The position numbers were made by a program, and so were the translations under genes. Source: Ruminococcus sp. CAG:403 (GTDB lineage Bacteria > Bacillota > Clostridia > Oscillospirales > Ruminococcaceae). Taken from it: a DNA stretch of 13,386 nt. This document shows positions 1 through 5,686 of the stretch, piece by piece; position 1 is the stretch's first letter; each line of letters opens with the position of its first letter. The stretch lies in contig FR899088.1 in assembly GCA_000437255.1 (NCBI GenBank), forward strand, positions 31,990-45,375, written 5' to 3'. Under the pieces are notes generated by a model. The model made no database searches, was not told the DNA's origin, and worked only from the letters and a program-made list of their open reading frames with translations.

Positions 1-199
1 CTCCGCCGCGGGAATCTGCCGCTGGAGCTGGATTCAGTCACTTGCCGCACAATGCAGACAAGCCGATGTTTCCTTTTTCTTCAAACAAACCGGTTCGCTG
101 TTTGAAAAGGATGGGCAATGCTACCGCATCCCACGCAGCCAGCAGCATACACAGGCGCAAAAGGGGCAGCTTGCCCTCAACGCACAAATTCTAAAATAA
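1..199 (+). CDS. DUF5131 family protein (phage Gp37/Gp68-like), C-terminal fragment
   Basis: The reading frame enters at base 2 with no start in the window and ends at TAA 197-199, leaving 65 residues. The end of the fragment has the pattern I recall for DUF5131 (Gp37/Gp68-like) C-termini: a Trp-containing stretch (WSWIQSLAAQCRQADVSF), then FFKQTG, then KDGQCYRIPR, and a Gln-rich QQHTQAQKG stretch that replaces the usual Q-ARKA ending. The molecular function of the family is poorly defined; members occur both in phages and as ordinary chromosomal genes, so this alone does not show a prophage. The gap to dtd is 22 bp and no terminator lies between, so the two are probably co-transcribed. Family assignment is from recalled sequence patterns; the 5' part of the gene lies outside the window. 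Confidence 0.7.
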   Translation, partial: SAAGICRWSWIQSLAAQCRQADVSFFFKQTGSLFEKDGQCYRIPRSQQHTQAQKGQLALNAQILK

Positions 200-221
200 A
201 GGAACAAAGGAGAACTTTCTG

Positions 222-677
222 ATGCGAATTCTTGCACAGCGTGTCCGCTCTGCCAGCGTAACCGTAGACGGAACGGTTACGGGCTCTATTGGGCAGGGCT
301 TATTGATTTTTCTGGGCGTTGGCCCGGAAGATACCGAACAAATTGCAGAAAAAATGGCGGAGAAGCTCATGCGGCTGCGCATTTTTTCCGATCAGCAGGA
401 TAAAATCAATTTATCCGTTCAGGATGTCAGTGGCTCTCTTCTGGTGGTATCGCAGTTTACGCTGTATGCAGACTGCCGAAAGGGAAACCGTCCCAGCTTC
501 GTACAAGCTGCACCACCCGCACTTGCCAACCAGCTCTATGCGCATTTCCAAGCATACTGCAAACAGACCATTCCCATTGTGGAATCCGGCATCTTTGGCG
601 CCGATATGCAGGTACAACTTTGCAACGATGGCCCGTTTACCGTCTTTCTGGATTCCAAAGAATTAAAACTCCATTAA
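222..677 (+). CDS. dtd: D-aminoacyl-tRNA deacylase (DTD)
   Basis: This is a 151-residue protein, the usual length for DTD, a homodimeric cytoplasmic enzyme that removes D-amino acids (classically D-Tyr) and mischarged Gly from tRNA. Both family signatures are visible: SQFTL at residues 77-81 and the cis-proline motif NDGPFT at 135-140, in which the common Val of GPVT is Phe. The middle segment LYADCRKGNRPSF (81-93) is also typical. The ATG at 222 follows an AAAGGAGAA ribosome binding site (206-214) at good spacing, and the N-terminus MRILAQRV matches the expected family start. It lies 22 bp after the DUF5131 gene and ends just before a hairpin shared with the convergent reductase gene. Recognition is confident. 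Confidence 0.96.
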   Translation: MRILAQRVRSASVTVDGTVTGSIGQGLLIFLGVGPEDTEQIAEKMAEKLMRLRIFSDQQDKINLSVQDVSGSLLVVSQFTLYADCRKGNRPSFVQAAPPALANQLYAHFQAYCKQTIPIVESGIFGADMQVQLCNDGPFTVFLDSKELKLH

Positions 678-682
678 AAAAT

Positions 683-723
683 GCCCGCATCAAGCAAGGA
701 AAATCACTTGATGCAGGCGTTTT
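683..723. terminator. Bidirectional terminator between dtd and the ahpF-like gene
   Basis: Arms 683-694 (GCCCGCATCAAG) and 707-718 (CTTGATGCAGGC) pair over 12 bp with one mismatch around a 12-nt loop. A T run follows on the + strand (720-723), and the A run at 676-681 gives a T run on the - strand. It sits between two convergent genes, so it can end both transcripts. Confidence 0.8.
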
Positions 724-731
724 GCCGTTTG

Positions 732-2342
732 TTACGGCAGCAAGTCGCAGAGCGCCTCTAAATTTTTCTTTCCAAACGCGACCACCTGATCGTTGATCAA
801 AATGCACGGCACGCTCATAATCTGATGCTTTTGCCGCAATTCCGGATACAGCCGAACGTCATAAACATCAACCTGTATCGCAGGATGGTACCGTGCAAGC
901 TGTCCGGCAGCAAAAACGGTTTCCGGGCACATGCTACAGGAAAGGGTCACGGCAATGGCAATGCGGCAGCCTGGATGCGCTGCCAGTTTTTTATGAAGTG
1001 TGGGAGACAGCGGCTGTCCCAACCCTGCTGCATCCCGCAGCAGCGCAACAAGAGAATTGCACTCATGTCCGCCCGGCACGCCATGAAACGACCAGCCAAT
1101 TGGACTGCCGTCTGCCGTGCAGATGGAAAGCTTTGGATCCTCCGAACACGAAACCTGCTCCCATTGCAGATGCGCCGACAGCGCGCAGAGGGAACGGGTA
1201 AAAGACAGCAGCTCCTCCGCCACACGAGAACCATCGGTATCCACACGCAGCAGCAGATCCTTTGAAAACGGTGCAAAAATCGTTTTCAACTGGTTTTGCA
1301 AATCCGGTGGAAAATAGGACGCATCGAAGCCGGCTGCCTCTATTTCCTTGTCTGCCGGTTCCGGTACGGCACTGCGTTTCCCGAAGCTGGACGGAAGGTG
1401 CTGTTTGGCACGCTGTTGCTCCACATAGCGTTCCAAGGAAACGGCTGCAATGGCACCATCCGCTGCTGCGGTTACAACCTGCCGCAGTTCTTTTTCACAG
1501 ACATCTCCGGCTCCATAGACCCCCTCGATGCTGGTCTTCTGCTGCCGATCAGTCTGCAAATATCCATTGGGTGTCAGCGCCACGGCATCTGCAAACAAAG
1601 CCGTTTCCGGCTGATAGCCGGCAAAGACAAAAATACCGAAAAAGTCGTCCCCTTCTGCCTGCATGTGCATTTTTTCCCCGCTGACCGTATGCTGTAACAC
1701 AACATGGCGCAGCATGGTATCGCCACTGGCTTCGATGAGTTTGGTCTGAAACAGCACTTGAATCTTAGGATGTGCCAGCACCTGCTCCGCAATGGTCTTG
1801 GCACAGGAAAATGCATCCGACCGCACACAGACTGTGATATGCTTTGCATATTTGGTCAGGAACAATGCCTCCTGTGCTGCCGCAAATCCGCCGCCAATGA
1901 CAAAGACCTCCTGTCCGGTAAAAAACTCCCCGTCACAGGTGGCACAATAGGCAACACCACGCCCCCGAAATTCGGTTTCTCCCCGGAAACCTGCCATACG
2001 GGGAGAAGCGCCCGTTGCCAGCAGCAAGCCATGTGCACGGAATGTTCCCTGTTCCGTCTGCACTTCCTTGATCGGGGCCTGCATGGACAGTGCCGTTACG
2101 GTTGCGGTTAAACATTCCGCACCGAATTGCATTGCCTGCTGCCGCATGGTTTCCATCAGTGTCGTGCCGTCCGTCCGCAAAATACCCGGATAATTTACCA
2201 CATCGGCTGTAATGGCAATTTGTCCGCCGACCGCCGATCGTTCGATGACAAGCGTGCGGTACTGTGCCCGTGCCAGATAAATTGCAGCCGACCAACCGGC
2301 TGGCCCGCCGCCAACAATGATTGCATCATAAAGCGTTTCCAT
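732..2342 (-). CDS. AhpF-like flavoprotein disulfide reductase with permuted domain order (TrxR domain, then AhpF N-terminal-type redox domain)
   Basis: Residues about 1-310 are a thioredoxin-reductase-type flavoprotein: FAD-binding GGGPAG (12-17), active-site CATC (134-137), second Rossmann motif GGGFAA (151-156) and the FAD motif GVYGAGDV (275-282). After a linker (about 310-345), residues 346-537 match the AhpF N-terminal domain with its two thioredoxin folds: GGHECNSLVALL, the redox pair CSMC (470-473) and cis-Pro SVPC (511-514). In classical AhpF this domain comes first; here it is last. The usual NADPH 2'-phosphate motif (HRRxxxR) is replaced by VRSDAFSC (174-181), suggesting NADH. The ATG at 2342 overlaps the ahpC stop as TGATG; an in-frame GTG at 2345 would add one residue. 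The inferred role is electron transfer from NAD(P)H through CATC and CSMC to AhpC. Confidence 0.88.
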   Translation of the reverse strand: METLYDAIIVGGGPAGWSAAIYLARAQYRTLVIERSAVGGQIAITADVVNYPGILRTDGTTLMETMRQQAMQFGAECLTATVTALSMQAPIKEVQTEQGTFRAHGLLLATGASPRMAGFRGETEFRGRGVAYCATCDGEFFTGQEVFVIGGGFAAAQEALFLTKYAKHITVCVRSDAFSCAKTIAEQVLAHPKIQVLFQTKLIEASGDTMLRHVVLQHTVSGEKMHMQAEGDDFFGIFVFAGYQPETALFADAVALTPNGYLQTDRQQKTSIEGVYGAGDVCEKELRQVVTAAADGAIAAVSLERYVEQQRAKQHLPSSFGKRSAVPEPADKEIEAAGFDASYFPPDLQNQLKTIFAPFSKDLLLRVDTDGSRVAEELLSFTRSLCALSAHLQWEQVSCSEDPKLSICTADGSPIGWSFHGVPGGHECNSLVALLRDAAGLGQPLSPTLHKKLAAHPGCRIAIAVTLSCSMCPETVFAAGQLARYHPAIQVDVYDVRLYPELRQKHQIMSVPCILINDQVVAFGKKNLEALCDLLP

Positions 2343-2905
2343 CACAGCAGCCCCACCAAATCCAGACTCGGTGTTAAGGTCTTATCGCCTGGTTCCCACT
2401 TTGCCGGGCAAACCTGGTCACCATGTTCTGCCACGAACTGGCATGCCTGCACCTTGCGCAGCAATTCCTTTGCATTTCTTCCGATGTTGCCGGAGGTCAC
2501 TTCATATGCCATAATTTTGCCGTCCGGATTGACAATAAAGCTGCCTCGTTCCGCCATTCCATCCGCTTCGATCAAGACATCAAACGCACGTGCCAGCGCA
2601 CCGGTTGGGTCGGCAAGCATCGGATAGTGAATCTTGCGAATGGTTTTCGAAGCATCGTGCCAAGCCTTGTGCACAAAATGCGTATCACAGGAAACGCTGT
2701 AAATTTCACAGTCTATCTTCTGAAAGTCCGGATACAGCGCTGCAAGATCTTCCAGTTCCGTCGGGCAGACAAACGTAAAATCTGCCGGATAAAAGAAAAA
2801 GACCGACCACTTTCCCAATACATCCGATTTTTGAACCGTGCGGAAGGTACCGTCTGCAAATGCCTGCACCTGAAATTCAGAGAGTTCTTTTCCAATTAAT
2901 GCCAT
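2342..2905 (-). CDS. ahpC: Alkyl hydroperoxide reductase subunit C (typical 2-Cys peroxiredoxin)
   Basis: This is a 187-residue cytoplasmic peroxiredoxin that reduces H2O2, organic peroxides and peroxynitrite. The peroxidatic Cys47 lies in DFTFVCPTE, the resolving Cys166 in VCPAKW, the catalytic Arg is R120 (ERGSF), and the C-terminus (LTPSLDLVGLL) is the conserved decamer-interface tail of bacterial AhpC. Length and Cys positions match Salmonella and E. coli AhpC. The start is fixed by a strong AAGGAGGT site (on the - strand at 2921-2914), 8 nt before the ATG. The gene overlaps the end of enolase by 10 bp and its stop overlaps the reductase start, so all three genes appear translationally coupled. 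The downstream AhpF-like protein is the expected reductant. Confidence 0.96.
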   Translation of the reverse strand: MALIGKELSEFQVQAFADGTFRTVQKSDVLGKWSVFFFYPADFTFVCPTELEDLAALYPDFQKIDCEIYSVSCDTHFVHKAWHDASKTIRKIHYPMLADPTGALARAFDVLIEADGMAERGSFIVNPDGKIMAYEVTSGNIGRNAKELLRKVQACQFVAEHGDQVCPAKWEPGDKTLTPSLDLVGLL

Positions 2906-4206
2906 GAGAAACTACCTCCTTCGTGGATCATTCCATTTGGAAATGCGTGCCATCCCGGATACGATGCGGATGCCCCCAGCATCTGCTCGATTCGAAGCAG
3001 ACGATTGTACTTGGCAACCCGTTCGCTTCGGCTGGGCGCGCCTGTTTTGATTTGTCCGGCATGGAGTGCAACAGCCAGATCGGCAATGGTGGTATCCTCC
3101 GTCTCCCCCGATCGGTGAGAAATGATGGCAGTATATCCGGCACGATGTGCCATCTGAACGGCTTCAATGGTCTCTGTCATCGTTCCAATCTGATTGAGCT
3201 TAATTAGGATGGAGTTGCCGCATCCCTGCTGAATCCCCTTTGCAAGCCGTTTGGTATTGGTTACAAACAAGTCATCTCCAACCAGCTGCACCTTTTTCCC
3301 AAGTGTCTGTGTCATCTGCTTCCAGCCGTCCCAGTCCTCTTCATCCAGAGCATCTTCAATGGAACAAATGGGATACTTTTCACACAAATGCGCCCAGTGG
3401 TCAATCAGCTGCGGCGCAGTGAAACGCTTGCCGCTCTTTGGCAGCACATAGCAGCCGTCTCCCTTCCACTCGCTGGAAGCGGCATCCAGTGCCAGAACAA
3501 AATCACTGCCTGGCTGATATCCTGCCTTAGAAACGGCTTCCAGAATGAGAGAAATGGCTTCCTCTTCGCTGGACAGATTGGGTGCAAATCCGCCTTCATC
3601 TCCAACAGAAGTGGCCAACCCATTTGCCTTTAGCAGAGCGGCCAAGGCATGGAACACTTCTGCACAGCGGCGCAGTCCCTCTGAAAAGCTCGGGGCACCA
3701 ACCGGCATAATCATAAATTCCTGCACATCCATATTGTTGGCAGCATGGGCACCGCCATTTAAAATATTCATCATGGGAACCGGCATGGTTGTCCCGGCAA
3801 CACCGCCCAGAAAGCGATACAACGGGATCCCCAATCCGCTGGCAGCTGCCTTCGCACAGGCAATGGAAACCGCCAGAATCGCATTGGCGCCCAGATGGGA
3901 CTTATCCGGTGTGCCATCCAGCTGGATCATTGTACGGTCAATCCGGGACAAATTCCCTGCACACAGCCCCATTAGATGTTCCCGAATGGTGGTATTGACA
4001 TACCGCACTGCTTTGGAAACACCCTTTCCGCCAAAACGCTTTGGATCTCCGTCCCGCAGTTCCAGTGCTTCAAAGGCTCCGGTGGAGGCACCGCTCGGAG
4101 AAGTTCCTCTCCCAACTGCGCCATTTTCCAGCCGCACTTCTGCTTCTACCGTTGGATTGCCACGGGAATCTAAAACTTCCCGTCCCATTACAGATACAAT
4201 TTTCAT
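2896..4206 (-). CDS. eno: Enolase (phosphopyruvate hydratase)
   Basis: Enolase converts 2-phosphoglycerate to phosphoenolpyruvate in glycolysis and is cytoplasmic. The 436-residue product has the expected features: N-terminal REVLDSRGNPTVE, SGASTGAFEALELRD (38-52), His154, catalytic Glu204 (GDEGGFAPN), Mg2+ ligands Asp241, Glu284 (SIEDALDEED) and Asp311 (GDD), catalytic Lys336 (SILIKLNQ) and the signature SHRSGETED (363-371). The start at 4206 is chosen because MKIVSVMGRE matches the family and is preceded by an AAAGGAAG site; an upstream in-frame extension of 28 residues has no family support. The C-terminus is unusual: after KYNRLLRIEQ the frame continues through the ahpC ribosome binding site and start, giving a tail ending in HEGGSFSWH. 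It is the first gene of an eno-ahpC-ahpF-like operon. Whether it is the only enolase of the genome cannot be seen here. Confidence 0.97.
   Translation of the reverse strand: MKIVSVMGREVLDSRGNPTVEAEVRLENGAVGRGTSPSGASTGAFEALELRDGDPKRFGGKGVSKAVRYVNTTIREHLMGLCAGNLSRIDRTMIQLDGTPDKSHLGANAILAVSIACAKAAASGLGIPLYRFLGGVAGTTMPVPMMNILNGGAHAANNMDVQEFMIMPVGAPSFSEGLRRCAEVFHALAALLKANGLATSVGDEGGFAPNLSSEEEAISLILEAVSKAGYQPGSDFVLALDAASSEWKGDGCYVLPKSGKRFTAPQLIDHWAHLCEKYPICSIEDALDEEDWDGWKQMTQTLGKKVQLVGDDLFVTNTKRLAKGIQQGCGNSILIKLNQIGTMTETIEAVQMAHRAGYTAIISHRSGETEDTTIADLAVALHAGQIKTGAPSRSERVAKYNRLLRIEQMLGASASYPGWHAFPNGMIHEGGSFSWH
2914..2921 (-). promoter_or_regulatory. ahpC ribosome binding site embedded in the enolase coding sequence
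   Basis: AAGGAGGT on the - strand is an almost full anti-16S match, 8 nt before the ahpC ATG. It is translated as the Glu-Gly-Gly of the enolase tail (HEGGS), because enolase does not stop until 2896-2898, inside the ahpC start region. Confidence 0.85.
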
Positions 4207-4289
4207 ATTCTTCTTCCTTTCTAGTTCATGTGTGATTGGAACCTCTTTTCCAGTATGTGAAAAAAATGCAGTTTCATACGCAAAGAGCA

Positions 4290-4318
4290 TTGACGGGACT
4301 GCTGTTTTTTTGTATAAT
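4290..4318 (+). promoter_or_regulatory. Sigma-A promoter for the thymidylate-kinase-like gene
   Basis: TTGACG (4290-4295), a 17-nt spacer and a perfect TATAAT (4313-4318) predict transcription from about 4325, giving a leader of about 42 nt with the AAAGGAG site at 4352-4357. It overlaps the predicted enolase promoter on the other strand. Confidence 0.8.
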
Positions 4319-4321
4319 AAA

Positions 4322-4350
4322 ATAAAATAGATTCAAAAATGACCTGTCAA
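4322..4350 (-). promoter_or_regulatory. Probable promoter of the eno-ahpC-ahpF-like operon
   Basis: On the - strand a perfect TTGACA (4350-4345) is followed, after 17 nt, by TTTTAT (4327-4322), 4 of 6 to consensus. The predicted start near 4315 gives an enolase leader of about 110 nt. The -10 is weaker than that of the opposing promoter, so its exact position is less certain. Confidence 0.55.
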
Positions 4351-4366
4351 AAAGGAGAAAACAATT

Positions 4367-5032
4367 GTGAATGGAACAATCATTGTAATAGAAGGTCTGG
4401 ACGGCTGCGGAAAAAGCACACAAGTGGAACTGCTGCGCAATGCATTTCCGGAATGGAAATGCGTCACCTTTCCAAATTATGAATCCGAAAGCGGCGCCAT
4501 CATCACGCAATATCTGCGCGGTGCATTTGCAGAAAGCAACGCATCCATCAGCGCTTACTCTGCCACCTCTTTCTATGCCATTGACCGATACATCAGCTTC
4601 AAGCAGGATTGGGAAGCGGCCTATCGTGCCGGAACCACCATCCTATCCGCACGTTACACCACATCCAATGCCATTTACCAAATGGCAAAATTGCCCCAGA
4701 CAAAATGGGCAGATTATTCCAACTGGCTGATGGATTATGAATACAACAAACTTGGCATTCCAAAGCCCGACCTGGTTTTGTATCTGGACATGCCGCTGGA
4801 CGTTTCCCAGCAGCTGCTGATGCAGCGATATGCAGGAAATGCTGCCAAAAAGGACATTCATGAATCGAACATGCCCTATCTGCAAGCCTGTCGGGAAGCC
4901 GCACAGTATCTATATGAACAGGATCACGGAAAGACCTGGCAGGTTCTTCCCTGCTGTTCCGGCACCGCACTGCGCAGCGTAACGGAAATGCATCAAGCCA
5001 TCCTACAGGAAATCAAAAAACGATTTTCCTAA
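4367..5032 (+). CDS. Thymidylate kinase-like protein (dTMP kinase family)
   Basis: This 221-residue P-loop kinase has the length of dTMP kinases, which phosphorylate dTMP to dTDP with ATP. The N-terminus IIVIEGLDGCGKSTQ contains the Walker A loop (residues 10-17) with the Asp that precedes it in this family. PDLVLYLDMP (134-143) is the typical strand after the NMP-binding region, and QRYAGNAAKKDIHE (153-166) corresponds to the LID. The DR(Y/H) motif of dTMP kinases appears as ARY (95-97) before TTSNAIYQ, so its Asp is missing. The start is GTG at 4367, 9 nt after an AAAGGAG site and downstream of a consensus promoter; no in-frame ATG fits. It is a single-gene unit ended by a strong hairpin. 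A related nucleotide kinase with shifted specificity cannot be excluded. Confidence 0.82.
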   Translation: MNGTIIVIEGLDGCGKSTQVELLRNAFPEWKCVTFPNYESESGAIITQYLRGAFAESNASISAYSATSFYAIDRYISFKQDWEAAYRAGTTILSARYTTSNAIYQMAKLPQTKWADYSNWLMDYEYNKLGIPKPDLVLYLDMPLDVSQQLLMQRYAGNAAKKDIHESNMPYLQACREAAQYLYEQDHGKTWQVLPCCSGTALRSVTEMHQAILQEIKKRFS

Positions 5033-5052
5033 GAATCGTTTCTTCACCGAAT

Positions 5053-5107
5053 AAACAGCACCGCACCCTGTCTGTTACCTGACAAGGTGCGGTGCTGTTT
5101 CTGTTTG
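5053..5107 (+). terminator. Rho-independent terminator after the thymidylate-kinase-like gene
   Basis: Arms 5053-5067 (AAACAGCACCGCACC) and 5086-5100 pair perfectly over 15 bp. TGTC/GACA (5069-5072/5081-5084) can extend the stem inward. The following T tract is interrupted (GTTTCTGTTTG), so the stem carries most of the signal. Confidence 0.75.
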
Positions 5108-5145
5108 CATACAAACAACTTTTAACCGTTCCTGCATAGAATAGC

Positions 5146-5163
5146 AATAGGTTGAACCCTATT
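5146..5163. promoter_or_regulatory. Inverted repeat upstream of sodC (possible operator)
   Basis: AATAGG (5146-5151) and CCTATT (5158-5163) form a perfect 6-bp dyad with a 6-nt spacer, 29 bp before the superoxide dismutase start. A -10-like TAGAAT lies just upstream (5137-5142) but I find no good -35. It is short enough to arise by chance. Confidence 0.25.
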
Positions 5164-5192
5164 TTCAAATACCACGAAAGGAATGCAAGAAC

Positions 5193-5651
5193 ATGATGCA
5201 AAGAATTTCCATGCGAACCCTTCGGCAATGTCCCGTTGCCGCTGCACACTGTACGCCGCTGGATCCTGCTTCTGGTTTAAGCGGCAGTGTTTTGTTTTAT
5301 CCAGCTTCCTGCGGCAGCTTAGTCGTAGCAGAATTTTTTAACCTGCCGGAACCGGAACACTTCTACGCCCTGCATATCCATGAAGGAACCGACTGCGGCG
5401 GAACGGACTTTTCCGATTCCAAAGGGCATCTTCATAGCCAAGGGCAGCTGCATCCCGATCATATCGGAGATCTGCCGGTCATTCTTGCCGGGCATGGCTA
5501 TGCCTGGGCAGCTAATTATACGGCAAGATTCACCCCGCAAATGGTTCTGGGCCGTACCGTCATCCTGCATCACCAACCAGATGATTTTCGCAGTCAGCCA
5601 TCCGGCAATTCCGGAAGCAAACTGGCATGCGGCGTGATTCAGCGACTGTAG
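5193..5651 (+). CDS. Cu/Zn superoxide dismutase family protein, no signal peptide
   Basis: This 152-residue protein matches the Cu/Zn superoxide dismutase fold, which disproportionates superoxide. The metal ligands can be placed by comparison: Cu ligands H61 and H63 (LHIHEG), bridging H79 (KGHLH), Zn ligands H87, H90 and D93 (LHPDHIGDLP), and Cu ligand H126 (VILHH). Cys68 and Cys146 can form the family disulfide, and the end PSGNSGSKLACGVI is diagnostic. Two points differ from textbook SodC. The N-terminus (MMQRISMRTLRQ) has no hydrophobic signal segment, so the protein should be cytoplasmic, and the active-site Arg before LACGVI is Lys143. The start at 5193 is supported by an AAAGGA site 10 nt upstream. 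It lies between the tmk-like terminator and a convergent MATE gene, so it is probably transcribed alone. Similar proteins occur in other clostridia, so enzymatic activity is likely but not certain. Confidence 0.87.
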   Translation: MMQRISMRTLRQCPVAAAHCTPLDPASGLSGSVLFYPASCGSLVVAEFFNLPEPEHFYALHIHEGTDCGGTDFSDSKGHLHSQGQLHPDHIGDLPVILAGHGYAWAANYTARFTPQMVLGRTVILHHQPDDFRSQPSGNSGSKLACGVIQRL

Positions 5652-5668
5652 AACTCTGCCTGCCATTC

Positions 5669-5683
5669 CGGGAATCGTTCCCG
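5669..5683. terminator. Small hairpin between sodC-like and MATE genes
   Basis: CGGGAA (5669-5674) and TTCCCG (5678-5683) pair around a 3-nt loop in the 35-bp gap between two convergent genes. No T run follows on either strand, so termination is a weak guess. Confidence 0.3.
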
Positions 5684-5686
5684 ACT

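Noticed and set aside
1..199. Prophage boundary, because DUF5131 is also called phage Gp37/Gp68-like
   Set aside because: Only a fragment is visible, the next gene is the housekeeping dtd, and no integrase, att site or phage structural gene is present.
4207..4290. N-terminal extension of enolase by 28 residues
   Set aside because: Enolases start near MKIVSV, and a ribosome binding site stands at that ATG. The extension has no family match, although the predicted transcript start near 4315 would not by itself exclude it.
3545..4330. 261-residue open frame on the + strand
   Set aside because: It is antisense to the well-supported enolase gene, has Ser/Pro/Arg-rich low-complexity composition, no family pattern and no ribosome binding site.
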